Source of the DNA: Fischerella sp. PCC 9431
GTDB taxonomy: Bacteria; Cyanobacteriota; Cyanobacteriia; Cyanobacteriales; Nostocaceae
DNA: 64,000 bases
NCBI RefSeq assembly: GCF_000447295.1
Contig: NZ_ALVX01000004.1
Span: 62,001-126,000, forward strand
Direction: 5' to 3'
Positions 8,966 to 16,821 of this stretch are shown here, piece after piece; the first letter of the stretch is position 1, and every line of letters begins with the position of its first letter. Position numbers and translations under genes: made by a program. The notes under the pieces are model-generated. The model did not search any database, had not been told where the DNA came from, and saw only the letters and a program-made list of their open reading frames with translations.

Positions 8966-9163
8966 TCAACCTTTAACAATTTTGGGAACAGTCCATACTT
9001 TTGAGCCTTCTTTGAGGGCTTCATTATTTTTCATTGGTCGAGTACCACTAAAACCTTCTTCCATGACATCATCACTACCAATTTCTGGCAGTCTGGCTTT
9101 TAAATCTTCAACTGTTGCACCTTCTGGTAAATCAACCAATTTTCCATTAACAACTGCTCTCAT
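8966..9163 (-). CDS. Beta-grasp ubiquitin-like modifier (65 aa)
   Basis: The opening VNGKLVDLPEGATVEDLKARL is that of a ThiS/MoaD/ubiquitin-like beta-grasp protein: a strand hairpin followed by a helix. The protein ends in Ile-Val-Lys-Gly, so it has a free C-terminal glycine without the usual Gly-Gly. That suits direct adenylation by the E1 enzyme of the locus. It is immediately followed by the E2-like gene. Because no thiamine or molybdopterin genes are nearby and an E2-like protein is, I favour a protein-conjugation modifier over a sulfur carrier. Confidence 0.7.
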   Translation of the reverse strand: MRAVVNGKLVDLPEGATVEDLKARLPEIGSDDVMEEGFSGTRPMKNNEALKEGSKVWTVPKIVKG

Positions 9164-9270
9164 CTAATCTCCTCGCTTTTTGATGATTTTTGAAATTTTT
9201 AGTAAGCGTTGTCTTCGCTTAATTTGTCAGCGGATTTTCAGACTATTAATTGAGTAATGAGAACCTGGTA

Positions 9271-9302
9271 GGGTGCGTTATGGACATTAGTCCTAACGCA
9301 TC
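9271..9302. repeat. Short intergenic inverted repeat (GGTGCGTTA type)
   Basis: GGTGCGTTA and TAACGCATC pair with one mismatch around a 13-base loop. This type of small intergenic palindrome is common in cyanobacteria. It lies upstream of the modifier gene. Confidence 0.5.
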
Positions 9303-9357
9303 AAATATCTGGGATGGTGCATAAGATAGTGGCATAACACATCCTACTAAACTACTC

Positions 9358-9732
9358 TCAAACTAATTTGATTAATTCTATAGATTCAACGGACTTAAAA
9401 GATTTACTCTTCTGGTATTGTGGTTGATTATTGATTCCAAACCAGAACCATAAGCCAACTAATCCCACAGCGCCACAAACCTTTAGCAATAACAATTGTT
9501 TGGTTTGATTTGATATAGTTTCCTCCACATAAGTCAATTTTTTATCTAACTTTTGGATATACCTTTTAACACTATCCATTTCCTCTAAATATTTTGTGCT
9601 ATTTTGTTTAGCGATCGCACTGACTTGTAACTCTAAATTTTGATAGCGCCCTTGCAATTCTTCTGTTTTTCGTTTAATCGTATCTAATTGATTTTGTTCT
9701 TGGGCGATTAGTTTTCCATTAACTGTTGTCAT
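9358..9732 (-). CDS. Coiled-coil protein with one C-terminal membrane helix (124 aa)
   Basis: Residues about 11-80 form a long amphipathic coiled coil (Glu, Gln, Lys and Leu heptads). A single hydrophobic segment follows at about residues 80-100 (LLLLKVCGAVGLVGLWFWFGI) and then a short polar tail, so it is probably tail-anchored. The gene is in the same direction as the downstream modifier, E2 and E1/JAB genes with a 194-base gap, and could supply a membrane platform or a target for conjugation. No named family was recognised. Confidence 0.65.
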   Translation of the reverse strand: MTTVNGKLIAQEQNQLDTIKRKTEELQGRYQNLELQVSAIAKQNSTKYLEEMDSVKRYIQKLDKKLTYVEETISNQTKQLLLLKVCGAVGLVGLWFWFGINNQPQYQKSKSFKSVESIELIKLV

Positions 9733-9854
9733 GATTCCTCCTTTGTTTGGTCAGCCGAGAATATTGTTAAATCAGTGTAGACTCGCAAACTGCTTACCGT
9801 AGCGTAGGCTATACTAAACAGTTATCAATCCAATTTGATAACTGAAAATTGTAC

Positions 9855-9874
9855 AGACGCGATTAATCGCGTCT
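9855..9874. terminator. Perfect 20-base palindrome after NYN gene
   Basis: AGACGCGATT at 9855-9864 pairs perfectly with 9865-9874. It lies directly after the stop of the leftward NYN gene and is a likely hairpin terminator or repeat, though no T-tract follows. Confidence 0.55.
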
Positions 9875-9875
9875 C

Positions 9876-10448
9876 TTAATCAAAGACATTCGCGTTGCCA
9901 ATTCTGTGGTAATTTTGATTTTCATTTTGGGCATTAAATTTATCAAATACTTCGATTAAATCCACAACACTATTGGCGGAATTTTTTAATTCACTACCTA
10001 GAGATTGTTCCACTGAAGCGACTTCAACCCGCATTCCACGCTTTCTGAGTTTTTCCGCTAGATAAGCAAAATCAGAATCTCCAGTCACTAAAACAACAAT
10101 ATCTGGTTTAACTTCTAGAGCTAATTCAACAGCATCCATCGCCATTACAACATCGACATTAGTTTCATACTCATCTCCTTTTGCTTTACCCTCTTTGGAG
10201 ACAACTAGAAAGCCATTACTTCTTGCCCAATAAACAAATTTCTCTTTAGTTTTACGTTGTTCTTCAAATCTCTCTCTAGCCGGAGGTAAACCAACATAAA
10301 TCACCATTTCAATCAGTTCTCTACCTTCCTTGGGATCGGCTAGATAGTCCCGAATTTTGTGCCAGTCTATCTTTCTGTTAAAGCTTTGGGCTGAGAAGAA
10401 AGTGTTATCTGCATCTGCGAATATTAATACGCGACGATTTGTTTTCAT
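9876..10448 (-). CDS. NYN-domain (LabA/DUF88-like) PIN-fold nuclease
   Basis: The conserved acidic pattern of NYN nucleases is present: FADADNTFFS near the N-terminus, DVVMAMDAVE in the middle and VTGDSDFAYLAEKLRKRGMRV. NYN proteins are metal-dependent RNases or RNA-binding proteins. I chose ATG at 10448, because the in-frame GTG at 10457 overlaps the purine-rich GAGG expected to be the ribosome-binding site. The gene lies upstream of the coiled-coil membrane-protein gene on the same strand. A second NYN protein starts divergently at 10705. Confidence 0.85.
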   Translation of the reverse strand: MKTNRRVLIFADADNTFFSAQSFNRKIDWHKIRDYLADPKEGRELIEMVIYVGLPPARERFEEQRKTKEKFVYWARSNGFLVVSKEGKAKGDEYETNVDVVMAMDAVELALEVKPDIVVLVTGDSDFAYLAEKLRKRGMRVEVASVEQSLGSELKNSANSVVDLIEVFDKFNAQNENQNYHRIGNANVFD

Positions 10449-10600
10449 ACGCCTCACTGATGTTTTTTGGATTTGTGCTTGCGCTTGTATGTTTGTTATT
10501 AAAACCTATGGGTGGAAAGGGGGAGTTCCTTCACATACAGAACCCCGAAAACTCCTGCAAAATCGGTGATTTTGTTTGTCATGAGTGGAACAGTAAAGTA

Positions 10601-10619
10601 GGGTGCGACTAACGCACCC
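10601..10619. repeat. GGGTGCG inverted repeat in divergent intergenic region
   Basis: GGGTGCG and CGCACCC flank a 5-base loop. It sits between the two divergent NYN genes (10449-10704). No other signal was identified there. Confidence 0.6.
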
Positions 10620-10704
10620 GACAAATTGAACTTGGAACAATCCCTTTCCGTTCGTCTTTTATATTGAGTTTGTCGCAATCAAAAACAAGCAAATAAATAT
10701 TCTT

Positions 10705-11673
10705 ATGAAATTTGATAGAGCAATTCTAATTACGATGAGTTTCTCGGTTGGATGTATTGTGACTGGTACTATCACAGAGAAACCTTTGCTGAAAGGAGTG
10801 GGTGAAGTGGCTGCGATCGCAGCTATTTCTTCTGGAGTACTTGTCAAACAAAATACCTCAGACACTAACAAGCAAAAACAATTGACTGAGTTTAAAAAAG
10901 AAAATTCTTGTCTGCAAACTCAACTTCAACAGACACAGAATGAACTCAATAAGCTGGGGAAAAAATTCCAAACCCAGAATACTCGCCAACGCCTTAACCT
11001 TTCTGAACTACAAAAATTGCAGCATCAGCATAAAATTGTCTTAAAAACAATCGCTCATCTCGAATGCAAGTTAGCCAGTAATGAGAAAACTGCTTCCATA
11101 AAACCCGATAGTTCTACTCAAAACTCAAAAGAAACCTCTATTAAACCCCTCACCCAATCTCAAGAATCAGTCACTCGTGTATATATAGATGGTAACAACT
11201 TAAATTTTGCCCTTCAGGAATTGCTAGTTGAGCTTGACTATGATGCGTTACGGATAGAACTCACTTCATTTGCTACTTGTACAACTTTTAAATATTATAC
11301 AGGTGTTTTAGAACCTGTTACTGAAGGACACAAGCGGTTCATTGCTTATTTAAAACGTCTGCGTTATGAAGTGGTAGAACTACCTGTTTTACACCGTTGT
11401 GATAGCAATGCTTTCAAAACTGTTGGTGATGATGTCAAAATTGCTGTAGACATGATTGGGGAAGTCAAAAGTGGAGATCAAGTTATTCTTGTCAGTGGAG
11501 ATGGGGATTTTATTCCAGCTATTGAAGAAGTTCAACGTCGGGGTGTGAAAGTTACTGTAGTTGCGAAAAAGGGGATGTTGAGTGAGCAACTTTCCCAAAT
11601 CGCTGATGATGTTGTCTTGTTAGATGATATTCAATATAAAATCGCTAAATATAGAAAGTTAAATGTGGCTTAA
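10705..11673 (+). CDS. Membrane-anchored coiled-coil NYN nuclease
   Basis: A hydrophobic hairpin (about residues 5-50, with SFSVG and AAIAAISSGVL) precedes a coiled coil (about 55-125), a Ser/Thr-rich linker and a NYN domain (about 157-315). The NYN acidic residues are visible: IDGNNLNF with Asp162, DDVKIAVDMI, and VSGDGDFIPAIEEVQRRGVKV. It should be an RNA-directed nuclease tethered to the membrane. The N-terminal hairpin plus coiled coil closely resembles that of the 1320-residue protein at 31511-35473. It ends before a strong hairpin at 11733-11764. Confidence 0.8.
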   Translation: MKFDRAILITMSFSVGCIVTGTITEKPLLKGVGEVAAIAAISSGVLVKQNTSDTNKQKQLTEFKKENSCLQTQLQQTQNELNKLGKKFQTQNTRQRLNLSELQKLQHQHKIVLKTIAHLECKLASNEKTASIKPDSSTQNSKETSIKPLTQSQESVTRVYIDGNNLNFALQELLVELDYDALRIELTSFATCTTFKYYTGVLEPVTEGHKRFIAYLKRLRYEVVELPVLHRCDSNAFKTVGDDVKIAVDMIGEVKSGDQVILVSGDGDFIPAIEEVQRRGVKVTVVAKKGMLSEQLSQIADDVVLLDDIQYKIAKYRKLNVA

Positions 11674-11732
11674 ATAAGCCTTGTTTATATCTGTTGGCTT
11701 CATCTGCGGACGCGATAAGCTGATCGCGACTC

Positions 11733-11764
11733 TAGTCTCACCTCTAGCAGTAGGGGTGAGACTA
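11733..11764. terminator. Hairpin terminator after membrane NYN gene
   Basis: TAGTCTCACCTCTA and TAGGGGTGAGACTA pair over 14 positions (one G-T pair) around GCAG. It lies 60 bases after the NYN stop. There is no strong T-tract, so termination strength is uncertain. Confidence 0.6.
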
Positions 11765-11810
11765 AAGTTGACCTATTATAACAATATTGAATATATTTAA
11801 AAAGTACATT

Positions 11811-12213
11811 GTGCCTGAAACCAACGTTGTTTTCTACCAGGAAGAGGATGGGGAAGTTCCTGTCCTTGAATGGCTGACGCGACTTTTAAAAGAAGACCGC
11901 AAAGGTGGGCGCAAACTGTGTTGCCCCAATCAAGCAACTTGCAACATCAGGATACGAACTGCGTCGCCCTGCGGCGGATTATTTGCAGGATGGCATTTAT
12001 GAGCTTCGAGCCAAGCATATTCGTGTGCAATACCGCATTTTGTACTTTTTTCATGGACAAAACGTGGCGATTCTCGCACACGCCATTACGAAAGAACAAG
12101 CAGCAGTACCGTCTATTGATATCGAACGGGCAATAGAGAGAAAGTGTTTATTTGAAGAAAACCCAGAAGCTCATACCTACGTAGAGAAAGAAGAGGATGG
12201 CTGCGACGAGTAA
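11811..12213 (+). pseudogene. Gp49/HigB-like toxin gene with frameshift
   Basis: The N-terminal part (VVFYQEEDGEVPVLEWL) and the C-terminal part (GYELRRPAADYLQDGIYELR...YRILYFFHGQNVAILAHAITKE) together match a phage-derived Gp49-like, RelE-superfamily mRNA-cleaving toxin. They lie in different frames. One surplus base in the stretch around 11901-11907 breaks the gene. Removing it restores about 133 codons from the GTG at 11811. The end overlaps the antitoxin start, as in intact pairs. Either the toxin is dead or the base is a sequence error. Confidence 0.8.
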
Positions 12214-12508
12214 TGCGATTAAAATCATTGATAAGATGACTCGTGCTGACCCTGAGCTTGAGGCAATGGTAGCGGAAGCCTCCATCAATGCTCTTGTGGC
12301 ACAGATGATTTACGAAGCTAGAACAAAAGCTGGGTTAACCCAAAAACAGCTTGCTGAACTTGTTGGCACAAAACAGCCTGTAATTGCAAGACTTGAAGAT
12401 GCTGACTATGAGGGACATTCCCTTTCAATGCTGCAAAAAATCGCTTGCGCTCTCAATCAACGAGTAGTGATCCATCTGACTCCGATGGAACACGAACAAA
12501 GCGCATAA
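12197..12508 (+). CDS. XRE-family antitoxin (HigA-like)
   Basis: The 103-residue protein has a Cro/C1-type helix-turn-helix at about residues 43-97 (AGLTQKQLAELVGTKQPVIARLEDADYEGHSLSMLQKIA is the characteristic region, cited in part). It overlaps the broken toxin gene by 17 bases and should bind both the toxin and the pair's promoter. With the toxin frameshifted it may be an orphan antitoxin. Confidence 0.85.
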   Translation: MAATSNAIKIIDKMTRADPELEAMVAEASINALVAQMIYEARTKAGLTQKQLAELVGTKQPVIARLEDADYEGHSLSMLQKIACALNQRVVIHLTPMEHEQSA

Positions 12509-12627
12509 CGGAATCTGATTTAACTGATAGCTTGCAGTGTTCAAGGGCAAGAGCCTCTAGCTATTATTCTCGTTCCAGGTTTTTGGTAACCAGGGTATAC
12601 AATCACAGGGAGCGATTAGAGGTAAAA

Positions 12628-12948
12628 ATGACTACTAAAGAATTACTAATTCAAGAAATAGAGACTTTACCACCGGAATTGCTAATAGAAGCACTCGATT
12701 TGATTCGTTCTATTAAGGTTAGTCATGCAAAAAAGGAGTTGGAACCAGTCCAGCAAGAATCTATCCCGTTAACTGATTCTACAAAATCGAACAGCGAGCA
12801 AGAGCAACTTACATACCGTCCGGGTTCCGGACGTTCTATCCTCCGACACGCAGGAACTTGGGAAGGTGATGATTTTGAGGAATGTCTTCAATTAGTATAT
12901 GCTACCCGTGGTCAAGCTAAATTTGATGACGAAAACCCATTTGAATAA
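12628..12948 (+). CDS. VapB-type antitoxin (106 aa)
   Basis: I start it at ATG 12628, preceded by TTAGAGG. The N-terminal helix (TTKELLIQEIETLPPELL) resembles the dimerising part of DUF2281/VapB-type antitoxins. The C-terminal block with AGTWEGDDFEECL fits the toxin-binding end seen next to PIN toxins. Its stop codon overlaps the start of the following PIN gene (TAATG), so the two are translationally coupled. Confidence 0.7.
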   Translation: MTTKELLIQEIETLPPELLIEALDLIRSIKVSHAKKELEPVQQESIPLTDSTKSNSEQEQLTYRPGSGRSILRHAGTWEGDDFEECLQLVYATRGQAKFDDENPFE

Positions 12949-13220
12949 TGTATTTATTGGATACAAATCATTGTAGTGCCATTATCTTAGGCAATGTAAA
13001 TGTTATTCATCGTGTTAGTGAAGTTGGAGAAAATAATATTGCAACTTGTGTAATTGTGCAGGGTGAACTGACATTCATGATGGAAAAATCCCAGGGCAGA
13101 GAAAATGACCTTTGGATAGCCGCTATTGCGCTACAAAATAATTTGACTGTTGTTTCAAGTGATAGTGACTTTTTACGAATTCAACAAGTGAGAAAATTTG
13201 CTCTTGAATCTTGGGTTTGA
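12948..13220 (+). pseudogene. VapC PIN-domain toxin with internal deletion
   Basis: The 90-residue product begins MYLLDTN and contains NDLWIAAIAL and SSDSDF, all signatures of a VapC PIN ribonuclease. Typical family members have about 130 residues. Here the frame jumps from EKSQ (residue 49) straight to GRENDLW, so about 40 residues of the middle helices are missing without a frameshift. The four acidic positions remain (Asp5, Glu40, Asp54, Asp72/74), but the fold is probably damaged. It is coupled to the antitoxin gene just upstream. Confidence 0.75.
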
Positions 13221-13262
13221 ATTACTGTAAATCTATTTGAAAGTTTTAGCAAATAAATTTTC

Positions 13263-13290
13263 AAAAGGGAGAAATAATTCTCTCCCTTTT
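13263..13290. terminator. Bidirectional terminator between VapC and CRISPR array
   Basis: AAAAGGGAGA pairs with TCTCCCTTTT around an 8-base loop, with A-rich and T-rich flanks on both strands. It can stop rightward VapBC transcription and leftward CRISPR transcription at the array's far end. Confidence 0.75.
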
Positions 13291-13292
13291 TA

Positions 13293-15880
13293 TAATCCGA
13301 ATTAACCCAATCGGTGGGGAGCAGGACCCCAAGGGCGGTCTTTTTTTTCCAGAGTTTCCAACTAATCCGAATTAACCCAATCGGTGGGGTGGAACCCGGA
13401 AAAAAAAGTGATCTGTCGTTTCCAACTAATCCGAATTAACCCAATCGGTGGGGATCAGCGGAAACGTTGGCGATGGTGCGACCATTGTTAACACGTTTCC
13501 AACTAATCCGAATTAACCCAATCGGTGGGGGATCAGCGCGCGATTGCAGCAATGATTCGTTTAGGTATAAAGTTTCCAACTAATCCGAATTAACCCAATC
13601 GGTGGGGCAAAAGCACAAACTGCTACCCTGTGGCAGTCTATGGTTTCCAACTAATCCGAATTAACCCAATCGGTGGGGGGGTTCGCGAAATAGAAGAAGA
13701 AGAGTTGGACGAAAAAATTGGTTTCCAACTAATCCGAATTAACCCAATCGGTGGGGCTGGCAAAAAAAATTGCCGCTGAGGAAGGCATAACGTGTTTCCA
13801 ACTAATCCGAATTAACCCAATCGGTGGGGACAGTCAGCCAGTAAAGACCCCTATACCAAAATAGGGTTTCCAACTAATCCGAATTAACCCAATCGGTGGG
13901 GGGATGCTCAAGATCTGCTCCAAGCAGGAATGCTGAAAGAAGTTTCCAACTAATCCGAATTAACCCAATCGGTGGGGACAACCTTACCCCTGAAGCCGAA
14001 GCGTAACCGCTGTTTCCAACTAATCCGAATTAACCCAATCGGTGGGGAGCCCTCGGAATCCGCGGGAAACTGGAACTCGTTCCCCAAGTTTCCAACTAAT
14101 CCGAATTAACCCAATCGGTGGGGGCAAGCGCAAGCTTGTCGAAATAAACAGCCAGATGATGCAAGTTTCCAACTAATCCGAATTAACCCAATCGGTGGGG
14201 CCTCCACTTTGACGTGGAGTCCGGAGCTGTAAATGGTTTCCAACTAATCCGAATTAACCCAATCGGTGGGGCCTTGCCGCGTGTGCCGTCTTTCCGCACG
14301 TCCTTCCCGGCGTTTCCAACTAATCCGAATTAACCCAATCGGTGGGGCCGCGCTGCTCCTGCTGCTCAGCCCTCCCAATGGGCGCAAGTTTCCAACTAAT
14401 CCGAATTAACCCAATCGGTGGGGTGCGCGCCAGCCGTACCTCTCCCTTTATAGCCCACAAGTTTCCAACTAATCCGAATTAACCCAATCGGTGGGGTAAG
14501 GCGCAAGTGCCTGTCGGCGGAACAATAACGTTTCCAACTAATCCGAATTAACCCAATCGGTGGGGCCTGTTTTCCCAGATTACCAACAAGCAGCTGCTTG
14601 TTTCCAACTAATCCGAATTAACCCAATCGGTGGGGCTTTAAACTTTTTGTGAGCTTTTCTATTCTTTTTGAGTTTCCAACTAATCCGAATTAACCCAATC
14701 GGTGGGGTTGGCGACACTTTTGCGTGTGTTCAGGCTATTTGGAAAAATGTTTCCAACTAATCCGAATTAACCCAATCGGTGGGGTGGGGATGTTCTATTG
14801 ATAGAAGACACAGAGTTACGGTTTCCAACTAATCCGAATTAACCCAATCGGTGGGGAAGAGTGAATACCAGAGTTGGAGGAATGACTTTATCTGGTTTCC
14901 AACTAATCCGAATTAACCCAATCGGTGGGGTTTTGATTTTGACGATGACAATGACGATGAAACAGACGTTTCCAACTAATCCGAATTAACCCAATCGGTG
15001 GGGAAAAACTCACTTTTGTGAGTCAGATAAAATTCTTAATGGTTTCCAACTAATCCGAATTAACCCAATCGGTGGGGCTTGAATTTTGCTGACAGCGTAT
15101 GCAATCAGAATCGTTTCCAACTAATCCGAATTAACCCAATCGGTGGGGACTTCTGACGCTTTCTGCGTTCGGATGCTCTGCGATGTTTCCAACTAATCCG
15201 AATTAACCCAATCGGTGGGGAATATAATCCAGACCCGATGCACTGGCTGGAATTAGGAGAAGTTTCCAACTAATCCGAATTAACCCAATCGGTGGGGTTA
15301 ATTTACCCGTTAGGGGATGGCGTCCCCGCCTGTTTCCAACTAATCCGAATTAACCCAATCGGTGGGGCCAATGCCGATATTGATGCCGGAAACAGTGTTA
15401 CGTTTCCAACTAATCCGAATTAACCCAATCGGTGGGGTGACGGACGAACTGGCTCTGCAGCTTGCGACTAACCGAATGTTTCCAACTAATCCGAATTAAC
15501 CCAATCGGTGGGGTGCTTCCTCTTTACCAGCTCCGGCTGGTAGGATGGTTTCCAACTAATCCGAATTAACCCAATCGGTGGGGTATGCATTTCTGAGTTT
15601 TCATCAGAGAGCGACTGGATAGTTTCCAACTAATCCGAATTAACCCAATCGGTGGGGTTGCGACTAACCGAATGATAAAGTTTGATTTTATCAGGTTTCC
15701 AACTAATCCGAATTAACCCAATCGGTGGGGTGGCAACGCCTTCTGGAAGTTTCTGATGAAAAGGCAAACGTTTCCAACTAATCCGAATTAACCCAATCGG
15801 TGGGGCTTCATCCAGTGGACAGAACAGAGCCACTGGAAGTTAGGGTTTCCAACTAATCCGAATTAACCCAATCGGTGGGG
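13293..15880 (-). CRISPR. CRISPR array, 36 repeats and 35 spacers
   Basis: Thirty-five near-identical 36-base repeats (plus strand begins GTTTCCAACTAATCCG and ends CAATCGGTGGGG), plus a 27-base truncated copy at 13293-13319. Spacers are 28-42 bases. On the minus strand the repeat ends in GTTGGAAAC, the usual 3-prime end giving a crRNA tag. The truncated repeat is at the left, while a promoter-bearing leader and cas genes are at the right, so transcription runs leftward. The repeat contains a short stem (CCGA...TCGG). Adjacent cas2, cas1 and RT genes indicate an RT-associated, probably type III, system. Effector genes are absent from the window. Confidence 0.98.
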
Positions 15881-16098
15881 AGTTCGTCTAGGAGACCTTA
15901 CCCAGTAAGGGTTTCAGCTGCCAAATCGACACACTCCTGGAAAACATTATATATGTTGCCCAAAATTGAGTAAAACACATGCCTCAAATCCTTGCCCTGC
16001 AAGCAATCGACACACTGCAACGAAAAAATAGGCATTTCAGCGATTCGGTGGAGTGTGTAGACAAGCATCTGAAAAATTACCTCTTTAATTGCTCAAAC
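15881..16098 (-). promoter_or_regulatory. CRISPR leader with promoter and repeated 12-mer
   Basis: On the minus strand a -35-like TTTACT (15969-15974) and a perfect -10 TATAAT (15946-15951) are 17 bases apart, placing transcription start about 60 bases before the first repeat. The 12-mer AATCGACACACT occurs at 15924-15935 and 16005-16016, with a partial inverted copy at 16052-16058. It may be a site for adaptation proteins or a regulator. Confidence 0.7.
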
Positions 16099-16374
16099 CT
16101 AGATAACATAATACTTTGGTGGTGCTGCTGGTTCTTGACCACCAATAGTTAACACTCTGGAAACAGATTCTTCCGAAATCCAATAAAATCGCACATTGTC
16201 TTGGGATGGTATGACAAGTTTTTTTGATTTCTCAAAAAGTTGCCGCATTTCCTCCAAACTTAAAAAACATTCAAACACAGAAAACTGTACTCTTCGCCCA
16301 TAACCCTCTAGAAAATTAGATAACTTAGTACGCCTTTTATCATCAGGAATATCATACACAACAAGCACTAACAT
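16099..16374 (-). CDS. cas2: CRISPR-associated endonuclease Cas2
   Basis: The 91-residue protein starts MLVLVVYDIPDDKRR, the standard Cas2 strand with Asp8, followed by a ferredoxin-like fold of normal length. Cas2 dimers bridge two Cas1 dimers during spacer integration. The gene lies between the array leader and, unusually, a 447-base repeat-rich gap before cas1, both leftward. It may thus have its own promoter. Confidence 0.95.
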   Translation of the reverse strand: MLVLVVYDIPDDKRRTKLSNFLEGYGRRVQFSVFECFLSLEEMRQLFEKSKKLVIPSQDNVRFYWISEESVSRVLTIGGQEPAAPPKYYVI

Positions 16375-16821
16375 ATGAAAGGAGTAAGAATTAATACTTC
16401 ACGAAAATATAAGCTTTTTTACTAATACAGTTATTAGTTATCAGTTATCAGTTATCAGTTAAATCCCTGGCAAAACACCGCACCAATTGGTAGTAGGCGT
16501 TGGTGGTGGGTAATAGGCCCGCAGGACAGACCTTAATAACTGATAACAGTTTCTCAATTACTGCATAAACAGTTTGTTGATCCGCAGCACAGACCTTAAT
16601 AACTGATAACTGATAACTGTTCACTGTTTTAATTATGCGTTACCTAAAATTATTATAGAGACGTAGCATTGCTACGTCTCTACACATCTATCTGTGAATT
16701 GTAAATTCATACTTTGTTTAACAACGCCGTCCTCTTAAGAGGATTTTTTCTATAAACCAAGGATTCACAATCCTTGGTTTATGGATTGATAATTCCACCA
16801 AACCTAAAAATACAAAAATCT
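16375..16821. repeat. Palindrome- and repeat-rich gap between cas2 and cas1
   Basis: No gene is seen. The stretch holds AGTTATC/AACTGAT heptads at about 16431-16461. A 29-base direct repeat with one mismatch occurs at 16519-16547 and 16582-16610. Three palindromes follow: 16656-16682 (13-base arms TAGAGACGTAGCA), 16730-16743 (TCCTCTTAAGAGGA) and 16752-16782 (14-base arms ATAAACCAAGGATT, loop CAC). The last could end cas1 transcription, but no T-tract follows on the minus strand. Confidence 0.8.

Noticed and set aside
6703-9163. Type II CBASS (E1-E2-JAB with a cyclase)
   Set aside because: No CD-NTase or effector gene is present, and a separate small modifier gene is, which CBASS lacks.
15584-15769. 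An 11-base inverted match (TCTGATGAAAA) between two spacers
   Set aside because: A match this short is expected by chance among 35 spacers. Only the 16-base overlap of the other pair is convincing.
15630-15833. Open frame of 67 codons inside the CRISPR array
   Set aside because: It is a translation of repeat units and spacers, and the array fully explains the sequence.
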